Made by a program: the position numbers and the translations under genes. A stretch of DNA of 10,990 bases from CAYXTC01 sp964479375 (lineage in GTDB: Bacteria; Patescibacteriota; Minisyncoccia; Minisyncoccales; GWA2-38-27): contig CAYZKD010000019.1 in assembly GCA_964479375.1 (NCBI GenBank), positions 1 through 10,990 on the forward strand. The letters are read 5' to 3'. The notes below the pieces were generated by a model that saw only the letters and a list, made by a program, of their open reading frames with translations, did no database searches and was not told the origin of the DNA. This document shows positions 5,608 through 10,990 of the stretch, piece after piece (position 1 is the first letter of the stretch; each line of letters opens with the position of its first letter).

Positions 5608-7818
5608 ATGGAACTATATCTCTCCTTAACTGGCCTAATCAACGCGGTTACAAGTATCATTTTGGGGACTTTGATTTTTTTGAAGAACAAAAGAGCAAAG
5701 GTGAATCAAACCTTTGCTTTATTTTGCCTCAGTGTATTTATATGGGGCCTCTTCTATATTTTCTGGCCCTTGGCTGAAAACAAAGAAGCAACCCTTTTTT
5801 GGTTCCGGATGCTTCATATCGGTTCCATCTTTATTTCAATAACCTACTTCCACTTTATAATTCATTGGCTTGATTTATACCAGCAAAAAAAAGGAATGCT
5901 CTTTTTGGGTTATTTTCTGTCCTTTTTCTTTCTGTCCTTTGTTTTCTCCCCTTTGTTTATTAAAGACATGGTTCCGAAGTTTTCGATGCGCTATTGGGCA
6001 GAGCCGGGAGTTCTTTATCATTTCTATCTAGTAATGTTTTTTGGATTTGCTTTCTACTCTTTTTATTTATTGTTTCGTTACTATTTTAAAAGCAGGGGCA
6101 TCAGGCGTGAACAAATTAAATATGTACTGCTCGGCATTATTATTGCTTATGCTGGAGGTTCTACGAACTACTTTTTATGGTACGATATAAATTTTCCTCC
6201 CTACGGAAATGTGCTGGGTGCAGCTTTTGTAGTGTCTTCTGCTTATGCGATTGTGAAGTATAGACTGCTGAACATAAGGATTATTTTAGGAAAAGGGGCA
6301 GTCTATCTTTTATCTTTTGGGATTACCACATTTATCGCTTTGACTTTGTTGTTTCTGAATAAAGAGTTGCCCACCTCTTTGCCAACCAACATTATTCTTC
6401 CCGCGAGCTTAATTATTGGCATCCTTCTCTTCCAGCCCATATTCAAGTTTTTCGAGAAGATAGCCTCCAAATATTTCTATTACACCTTCTATTCTTATCA
6501 GAAAGTCATTACTGAATTAGGGAAAAGGCTTACTAAGTTTTTGGAATTAGACAGACTCGCATCTCTGATCGCAGACACCCTCATAAACACAATGAGACTA
6601 GAGAGAGCAGGAGTGCTTTTGAGGGATCCAGACACCGGGGAATACAAAATCCAGAAAGTTATAGGGTTTCAAGAAGACAATGGCATTTCTCTGGTGAGAG
6701 ACAACTTTTTAACTCATTATTTGGCCAGAACAAAAAAGCCCTTGGTCCACGAAGAGATTGAAATGGCCATTAGGGATTCTAAAGACGAAACGGAGAAAGA
6801 AAAGTTAAAAAAGCTTAGAGGCAACATGGGCAAGATCGAAGCCAGCCTCTGCCTCCCTCTTTTTAGAGAAGATAAAATTATTGGGACAATAGTCTTAGGG
6901 CGAAAAATATCAGGGGATCCTTATTCCGAACAGGACATAGAACTGTTAGAAAACCTTTCCAATCAGGCCGCCATTGCTCTGGAAAATGCCAGGTTATATG
7001 ATCAAGTGCAGGATCTTTCCCAAAATCTGCAAAAAAAAGTAGCAGAGCAAACCAAAGAACTTAAAAAAGCCTACGAAGTGGAAAAAAAGGCTCGTCAGGA
7101 TCTCCAGGGTTTAAGCGAGGCCAAAAACCAGTTTATTATGGCCACTCAGCACCATCTGAGAACCCCCTTGACCTCGATGACGGGATATATAGATCTGATA
7201 CTTTCTGGGACCTATGGAAAGGTTTCTCCAAAAATGAAAAAGGCAATGCTTAAACTTCAAACCTCCACCAAGAGGCTTATCAGAATAGTCAATGAGATTC
7301 TGGATATATCTCAGTTTCAGCTGGGCAAACAAGTAGTAGACCTTAAGCCCGGCGTGGACATGGGGGCAATGATTGATGAAATAGTGCAAGAAATGTCTTT
7401 TGAAGCAAAATCTAAAGGGATTTATCTTAAACTCAAGAAGCCAAAGAAAGAATTGCCCGAAATTAAAGCGGATGAGGAAAAAATCAAAGTCGCCCTTTTC
7501 AACTTAGTGGACAATGCCATAAAATACACTACGGAAGGAGGAGTGGTTATTAAATTGGAGGCAGCGGACAATAAATTAAGAATCAGCATCAAAGACACAG
7601 GAATTGGAATAACAAAAGAAGAATTGCCGAATCTTTTCGGAAAACTTTTTGAAAGAGGCAAGAAAGCCAAAAAGGTTTTTGCTACTGGCAAGGGCATCGG
7701 CCTCTTTATCTCCAGCAGGATAATTAAAGCACACAACGGAGAAGTATGGGCAGAGTCTGAGGGCAAAGGCAAGGGTAGCACCTTCTTTGTGGATTTTCCG
7801 ATTAGGGAGGGCAAATGA
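5608..7818 (+). CDS. Membrane-bound sensor histidine kinase (7TM-like, GAF, HisKA, HATPase)
   Basis: The 736-residue protein starts with eight or nine hydrophobic segments (about 5-25, 35-55, 65-88, 98-115, 137-158, 170-190, 197-217, 230-250, 262-280), resembling the HisKA_7TM sensor class. A GAF-type domain follows (about 310-460: LADRL-like helix, LERAGVLLRD, IGTIVLGRK, YSEQDIELLENLSNQAAIALENA), then a short coiled coil (about 465-500). The HisKA domain has QHHLRTPLTS with phospho-acceptor His515. The HATPase domain has N-box NLVDNAIKY (632-640), G1 DTGIGI (663-668) and G2 GKGIGLFIS (694-702). All catalytic boxes are intact. It should autophosphorylate at the membrane in response to an unknown signal. 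No response regulator is in the window, so its partner is elsewhere. Its 3' end is copied at 10772-10918. Confidence 0.92.
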   Translation: MELYLSLTGLINAVTSIILGTLIFLKNKRAKVNQTFALFCLSVFIWGLFYIFWPLAENKEATLFWFRMLHIGSIFISITYFHFIIHWLDLYQQKKGMLFLGYFLSFFFLSFVFSPLFIKDMVPKFSMRYWAEPGVLYHFYLVMFFGFAFYSFYLLFRYYFKSRGIRREQIKYVLLGIIIAYAGGSTNYFLWYDINFPPYGNVLGAAFVVSSAYAIVKYRLLNIRIILGKGAVYLLSFGITTFIALTLLFLNKELPTSLPTNIILPASLIIGILLFQPIFKFFEKIASKYFYYTFYSYQKVITELGKRLTKFLELDRLASLIADTLINTMRLERAGVLLRDPDTGEYKIQKVIGFQEDNGISLVRDNFLTHYLARTKKPLVHEEIEMAIRDSKDETEKEKLKKLRGNMGKIEASLCLPLFREDKIIGTIVLGRKISGDPYSEQDIELLENLSNQAAIALENARLYDQVQDLSQNLQKKVAEQTKELKKAYEVEKKARQDLQGLSEAKNQFIMATQHHLRTPLTSMTGYIDLILSGTYGKVSPKMKKAMLKLQTSTKRLIRIVNEILDISQFQLGKQVVDLKPGVDMGAMIDEIVQEMSFEAKSKGIYLKLKKPKKELPEIKADEEKIKVALFNLVDNAIKYTTEGGVVIKLEAADNKLRISIKDTGIGITKEELPNLFGKLFERGKKAKKVFATGKGIGLFISSRIIKAHNGEVWAESEGKGKGSTFFVDFPIREGK
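7648..7794 (+). repeat. 147-bp direct repeat, copy 1 (kinase 3' end)
   Basis: This segment encodes the F-box to C-terminal strand of the histidine kinase, from the phenylalanine before ERGKKAKK to the VD of FFVD. It is identical, base for base, to 10772-10918. Identity stops abruptly at both edges. Confidence 0.95.
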
Positions 7819-7838
7819 TAAATTACAAATTCTTTGTT

Positions 7839-7955
7839 TTGACAAAAGAAGGATTTAATATAAAACTATTAACTAGAACATTTGACCTTGACAATTAAAT
7901 ATGGAAAAACAGAGCGTGCCCGGGTCTATGACGAGTGGAAGGAGATAGATTAAAA
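7839..7955 (+). promoter_or_regulatory. Intergenic leader before the nucleotidyltransferase
   Basis: TTGACA occurs twice (7839-7844 and 7888-7893). The first can pair at 16 bases with TAAAAC (7861-7866) or at 14 bases with TATAAA, so a promoter is likely but not sharp. A 15-codon frame, ATG at 7901 to TAG at 7948 (MEKQSVPGSMTSGRR), ends within a few bases of the GGAAGGAG ribosome site (7937-7944) and could be a leader peptide or chance. Confidence 0.35.
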
Positions 7956-8684
7956 ATGAAGGCGATAATTTTGAATGCTGGTAGGGCTCGAAGGATGGGA
8001 AAATTAAGGGAGAGGCCTAAATGTCTTTTGTCCATAGAGGGAAAATGTTTACTTTGGCATCAAATAAAATGCCTTCTAGGAGTTGGGGTGGATGAAATAA
8101 CAATAGTAATAGGGTATAAGGGGGAGGAAATCGCCAGCGAGATTAAAAAATATAAGGAGGCTGCCCCCTTTCTAAGGTGTGTATTTAACCCTTTTTACTT
8201 CTTCTCTGATAGTATTGTTTCTTTATGGGTTGGTCTTAAAGAAAGTCATAGTTCTCTTGATGATACTGTGATATTGAGCGGAGATAGAGCTCTTGATCCC
8301 GAGATTTATAGAACAGTAGGGAATCCTTTGTCTTCTAGTATAGTAGCATTGGGTCCTGCCCACTCTTCTTTAATGGCAAGAGATGGTATTATTCTTTCCA
8401 GGGACGGAAAGAGGATAGTTGATATTGGGACAGAATCTTTTTACCTTTCTGGCGGCCTGGTTTATGTTTCTCATCTTTACTTGGACTATCTTTTGGGTAT
8501 CGTAGAAAAGATTATTGAGAAGGGAAGAATTAAAGAGTGGTACTTGGGAGCAATTAGGAGATTATGCCAAGACGTTCGGTTTTCTCCACTTATTTTTCCC
8601 TTGGAGTACTGTGTTAATGTAAATAGACCCGAAGATTTAAGCAATCCGTTGACTGCACAAATTCTTCATAAGGAGGTGGATTGA
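7956..8684 (+). CDS. LicC-like sugar/alcohol-phosphate nucleotidyltransferase
   Basis: I choose the ATG at 7956 (242 residues) because MKAIILNAGRARRMG is the expected beginning of this family and GGAAGGAG lies 11 bases upstream; a GTG at 7935 overlaps that site. The enzyme should activate a phosphorylated alcohol or sugar with CTP or another NTP. The NTP-binding loop is LNAGRARRMG (6-15). PKCLL (21-25) supplies the conserved Lys22. NPFYFFSDSIVSLWVGL (78-94) resembles the choline-phosphate cytidylyltransferase (LicC) pattern. SGD at 108-110 gives one metal-binding Asp. The second metal position, usually IDT in this fold, reads VNVNRPEDL, with Asn for Asp. The stop codon overlaps the start of the next gene by one base, so translation is probably coupled. 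CDP-choline-like, CDP-inositol-like or sugar nucleotides are all possible products. Confidence 0.78.
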   Translation: MKAIILNAGRARRMGKLRERPKCLLSIEGKCLLWHQIKCLLGVGVDEITIVIGYKGEEIASEIKKYKEAAPFLRCVFNPFYFFSDSIVSLWVGLKESHSSLDDTVILSGDRALDPEIYRTVGNPLSSSIVALGPAHSSLMARDGIILSRDGKRIVDIGTESFYLSGGLVYVSHLYLDYLLGIVEKIIEKGRIKEWYLGAIRRLCQDVRFSPLIFPLEYCVNVNRPEDLSNPLTAQILHKEVD

Positions 8685-9334
8685 TGCGCAGAGAACTCAA
8701 GGAAGACAAAAGGTGGCTTCAAAATTTTACAAACCGTTTAATAGCCAATACTCTTGTCCGTTTGCTTGCAAAAACTGATATTAGACCGAATCATCTTACT
8801 GCCCTTTCCTTGATTTTAGTTCTGCCTTTTTCTTTCTTGCTATTTCTGAAAGACACTCTTTTCTGTAGGGTAGTTGCTTCTCTGATTCTATTTTCTTCTT
8901 TGGTTCTGGATAGCGCAGATGGACAGCTGGCGAGATTAAAAGATGAAACATCAATCTTGGGAGATTGGGTTGATAAAATTTCTGATCGTCTTAAAGAAGC
9001 TCTAGTTATAACCTCAATTACCTTTCTTCTTTATATCAGGACGGGAAATAATATTATTTGGTTGTTAGGGTTCTATGATATCTTTTTGATTAATTTTGCG
9101 TATTATAATTTGGAGATTCTAAAAAAGAATTTCAATTTTAAGCGTACCGCTTTCCCTCCCGATAATTTGTTGCTCCGGAATTTATTAAGTTTCGGATATG
9201 GAGAAAGAATGATTTATCTGGCGATTTTTATAAGTCTAGATAAATTATTTTTTGTTCTTTTTTTATTCGGAGCCGGAATTACTATTCATGTGATCGTTAA
9301 CAGCTATAGAGCAATCAAAAGAGGGGAGAACTAA
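8684..9334 (+). CDS. CDP-alcohol phosphatidyltransferase
   Basis: I choose the ATG at 8684 (216 residues) because AGGAGG (8671-8676) is seven bases upstream, against four for the TTG at 8681. The protein carries the exact family signature D-x2-DG-x2-AR-x8-G-x3-D-x3-D, with Asp76, Asp79, Gly80, Ala83-Arg84, Gly93, Asp97 and Asp101. About six hydrophobic helices follow the usual plan, and an amphipathic N-terminal arm precedes them. These membrane enzymes move a phospho-alcohol from a CDP carrier to an acceptor alcohol. The one-base overlap with the nucleotidyltransferase implies that the latter supplies the CDP donor. The pair corresponds to the two halves of fused enzymes such as inositol-phosphate cytidylyltransferase/di-inositol-phosphate synthase, and also fits a phospholipid head-group route. 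The acceptor is unknown. Confidence 0.88.
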   Translation: MRRELKEDKRWLQNFTNRLIANTLVRLLAKTDIRPNHLTALSLILVLPFSFLLFLKDTLFCRVVASLILFSSLVLDSADGQLARLKDETSILGDWVDKISDRLKEALVITSITFLLYIRTGNNIIWLLGFYDIFLINFAYYNLEILKKNFNFKRTAFPPDNLLLRNLLSFGYGERMIYLAIFISLDKLFFVLFLFGAGITIHVIVNSYRAIKRGEN

Positions 9335-9350
9335 GCCCCCTCTTTTTATT
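9320..9350 (+). terminator. Rho-independent terminator after the CDP-alcohol transferase
   Basis: AGAGGGG (9320-9326) pairs with CCCCTCT (9337-9343), followed by TTTTATT. The stop codon lies in the ten-base loop. It separates the nucleotidyltransferase pair from the 388-residue gene. Confidence 0.82.
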
Positions 9351-9385
9351 ACAAGGCATTATATTATAAAATAAGGTAAAAAAAC

Positions 9386-10552
9386 ATGGATAAAAATTTA
9401 GTTATTTGGCGGAATAAGGAACTAGAAGTATTACTAGTTTCTAAAGAAAAAACTTTTTTTAGAGAGGGAAGTCATTTTGTCGTATTTCATCGGAAAATAA
9501 AAAAAGCCTTCTGGGAAATAGAGAGACCTGTTTCTATTCTTGAGAGTGGGGATTTAGCTTTAGCCGTTGCCTGGATGATAACAAGAAGCGGTTGTATCAA
9601 TGATATTTGGCCAAACATACAATTTAATGACCATTCCTTTTTCAACAAAGGAATAAATATTTTTGGGAGGAATCCTTTGTCTCCTTTATGGGGCCGGCCA
9701 ATAACTTTTTCAAAAAGTTTATCAACCCCTAATTTTCCTCGAGAAAGCCTTATTGGGATAAAAAAATCTTCTCGCCAGTTTATTAAATTCTGGGAAGAAT
9801 CATTTTCTTCGCTCCCTATTTTTTCTAACGGTATTGAACATTTCTCTACTCAGGGTCCAGAATATCATAGCCTAGAAAAGATATTCTTCTATGAAAGATC
9901 TCCTAAGAAAAGAAAAAACATTTTATGGGCCAATAAAAGGTTCATTCTGGTGTATCCTAATAACCCCCATCTTAACGGCTATCACATACAGGTTTTTCCC
10001 CGTTTAAAATATTGGGATAAAGTAGGGGGTTTTAAAAGTCCGTGGCAACTCTCCAGGGGGTTAAATAATCATCGAGATCAGCTTCAGGTAAGGGGGTATC
10101 TGGAAATTTTAGCGATTCTCCACGGAGTCCTACGGATTCTAACAAAATCTCAAGATATTTCTTTTTATCATCCGGAAATACATTTTAGCGGTAATTGGAA
10201 CAAGGATCTGCTTTCGAAAAAACAAGGGGGAAAAATAGACATAGAAAAGTTAAAGAAAATCCAAAAGAGTTCCTTTTCGCGGAGAAAAGAACTTCTTCAA
10301 GAAGAGAAAAGGAAATACTTGCAGGAAGGGAAAAATGCGATTGAGGCCACAGGACATGCCCATCTATATGCTACTTTTTCTCCTAGAGAATTTGTTAATC
10401 TCCCCTCTCGGCCCTTTGAAGAAAAACCTGGAGAATGGGAAGGAATTAGTGCCCTTGATGGAGAGAATCTTGAGAAATTGAAGGGAATTATTCAAAAAGA
10501 TTTAACGCCTTGGTTAAAAAAGCATTGTGTAGGGTTAGAAATAAAAATTTAG
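9386..10552 (+). CDS. Unrecognised 388-residue protein with HIT/GalT-like hints
   Basis: I do not recognise this family. The protein is soluble, with no signal peptide or membrane helix, and rich in aromatic and basic residues. Clustered His motifs suggest an active site: NPHLNGYHIQVFPR (193-206), YHPEIHFSGNW (261-271) and GHAHLYATFSP (323-333). The first resembles the strand before the substrate loop of HIT and galactose-1-phosphate uridylyltransferase folds, and the last gives an HxH pair, but the spacing is not canonical; this is a hint only. A charged helical stretch spans about 285-320. AAGG (9373-9376) nine bases before the ATG is a modest ribosome site. A terminator precedes the gene, and TATTATAAA-like sequence (9362-9370) may be its -10. 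It follows a nucleotidyltransferase/CDP-alcohol transferase pair, so a role in the same nucleotide-activated chemistry is possible. Its TAG stop abuts, in frame, the kinase fragment. Confidence 0.75.
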   Translation: MDKNLVIWRNKELEVLLVSKEKTFFREGSHFVVFHRKIKKAFWEIERPVSILESGDLALAVAWMITRSGCINDIWPNIQFNDHSFFNKGINIFGRNPLSPLWGRPITFSKSLSTPNFPRESLIGIKKSSRQFIKFWEESFSSLPIFSNGIEHFSTQGPEYHSLEKIFFYERSPKKRKNILWANKRFILVYPNNPHLNGYHIQVFPRLKYWDKVGGFKSPWQLSRGLNNHRDQLQVRGYLEILAILHGVLRILTKSQDISFYHPEIHFSGNWNKDLLSKKQGGKIDIEKLKKIQKSSFSRRKELLQEEKRKYLQEGKNAIEATGHAHLYATFSPREFVNLPSRPFEEKPGEWEGISALDGENLEKLKGIIQKDLTPWLKKHCVGLEIKI

Positions 10553-10933
10553 CAAAAGTTTAGAAAACCTAAAAATATTCCTTCTCTTAAAGCAAACCCT
10601 GAAAAGTTGAAAATAACTCTTTTCGATATCGTAAACAATGGTCCCAAATACGCTAAAAAGGGTGGTGTGACCATAGGGTTGGAGACCACAGACAGCAAGA
10701 TAAGGATTAGCGTTAAAGATACCGGCATAGGAATCTCAAAAGAAGAGATTCCTAAGTTATTCGGTAAACTATTTGAAAGAGGCAAGAAAGCCAAAAAGGT
10801 TTTTGCTACTGGCAAGGGCATCGGCCTCTTTATCTCCAGCAGGATAATTAAAGCACACAACGGAGAAGTATGGGCAGAGTCTGAGGGCAAAGGCAAGGGT
10901 AGCACCTTCTTTGTGGATCTGCCCCTTAACTAA
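10553..10933 (+). pseudogene. Headless histidine kinase ATPase-domain fragment
   Basis: This stretch aligns with residues about 610-736 of the intact kinase at 5608-7818, starting at KPKNIPSLKANPEKLK. It lacks the sensor, GAF and HisKA parts. The frame is continuous from the codon after the TAG of the 388-residue gene and ends at TAA 10931-10933. The first start codon in it is a TTG at 10607 with no ribosome site, giving at most 108 residues. The N-box reads DIVNNGPKY where the intact kinase has NLVDNAIKY, so the Mg-ligand Asn is Asp and the following DN is NN, which suggests decay. G1 (DTGIGI), the F-box and G2 (GKGIGLFIS) are kept. The last 147 matching bases equal those of the intact kinase, but the upstream part is clearly diverged. 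Confidence 0.82.
10772..10918 (+). repeat. 147-bp direct repeat, copy 2 (kinase fragment)
   Basis: This copy is identical to 7648-7794, offset by 3124 bases. The preceding base and the base after the final GAT differ between copies. The sequence on the left side aligns codon by codon but with many changes, including one missing codon near 10575. Confidence 0.95.
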
Positions 10934-10968
10934 TCTGCAGAAGATGAGATACATAGGTAACACCCCTG

Positions 10969-10989
10969 TTTTACCAAAAACTGGTAAAA
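10969..10989. terminator. Terminator-like hairpin at the right edge
   Basis: TTTTACC (10969-10975) pairs with GGTAAAA (10983-10989) around AAAAACT. The T-run on the plus strand, if any, lies beyond the window. It could end the kinase-fragment transcript or a gene arriving from the right. Confidence 0.4.
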
Positions 10990-10990
10990 T

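Noticed and set aside
7111..7845. Minus-strand frames over the kinase 3' end, repeated at 10549-10963
   Set aside because: The similarity of the two minus-strand sets comes only from the 147-bp repeat and the kinase homology on the plus strand.
8681..8683. TTG as start of the CDP-alcohol transferase
   Set aside because: It is only four bases from AGGAGG, while the ATG at 8684 is at the normal seven.
7648..10918. Transposon or insertion sequence carrying the three genes
   Set aside because: No transposase, integrase or terminal inverted repeats are visible. The bracketing repeats are coding kinase sequence rather than element ends.
1..10990. Alternative genetic code with TGA read as glycine
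   Set aside because: Several genes end in TGA at positions that suit their families (GCS2-like ligase, histidine kinase with TGA TAA, nucleotidyltransferase), and no in-frame TGA is needed within a domain.
1..10990. CRISPR array, tRNA or rRNA genes
   Set aside because: No regularly spaced repeats were seen, and no cloverleaf or rRNA-like segments were noticed by eye in the gaps. The T-box is the only clear structured RNA.

Overview
The window looks like a chromosomal segment of an uncultured bacterium with a compact, AT-leaning genome, most plausibly a member of the Patescibacteria/CPR (Parcubacteria-like). This is inferred from short intergenic gaps, overlapping ends, unrelated single genes side by side, a 7TM-GAF histidine kinase with a 'QHHLRTPLTS' H-box, and A-rich start regions with few strong Shine-Dalgarno sites. 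TGA is used as a normal stop.

Left part (1-2134). A class I glutamine amidotransferase-like gene (218-946, minus) lies downstream of a compact GCS2-family carboxylate-amine ligase (1032-1781, minus). A complete T-box leader (about 1826-2062, minus) precedes the ligase. It has a promoter, a GC-rich Stem I region, a perfect T-box/antiterminator and a competing terminator. This is the best supported regulatory element here, and its TGGC acceptor-binding bulge predicts a tRNA with discriminator base G.

Middle part (2135-5550). A LicA/choline-kinase-like phosphotransferase (plus) converges on a HAD-IIB phosphatase (minus), and both stop codons sit inside one shared bidirectional terminator hairpin. 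The phosphatase and a lone hisB diverge from a short region with back-to-back promoters. A class I SAM methyltransferase-like gene follows with its own promoter and terminator.

Right part (5555-10990). A 736-residue membrane histidine kinase is followed by a LicC-like nucleotidyltransferase that overlaps a CDP-alcohol phosphatidyltransferase by one base. Next come a terminator and an unrecognised 388-residue protein. Immediately after that gene's stop codon, in the same frame, is a headless fragment of a second histidine kinase ATPase domain. Its last 147 bp are identical to the end of the intact kinase, while its upstream part is clearly diverged. The three genes are therefore bracketed by direct copies of a kinase tail, which suggests tandem duplication with replacement, or recombination/gene conversion.

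Together the kinase at 2135, the nucleotidyltransferase at 7956 and the phosphotransferase at 8684 could form an activation-and-transfer route for a phosphorylated alcohol head group (alcohol to alcohol-P to CDP-alcohol to lipid or di-ester). The substrate cannot be read from sequence. The 388-residue protein is the main unknown.
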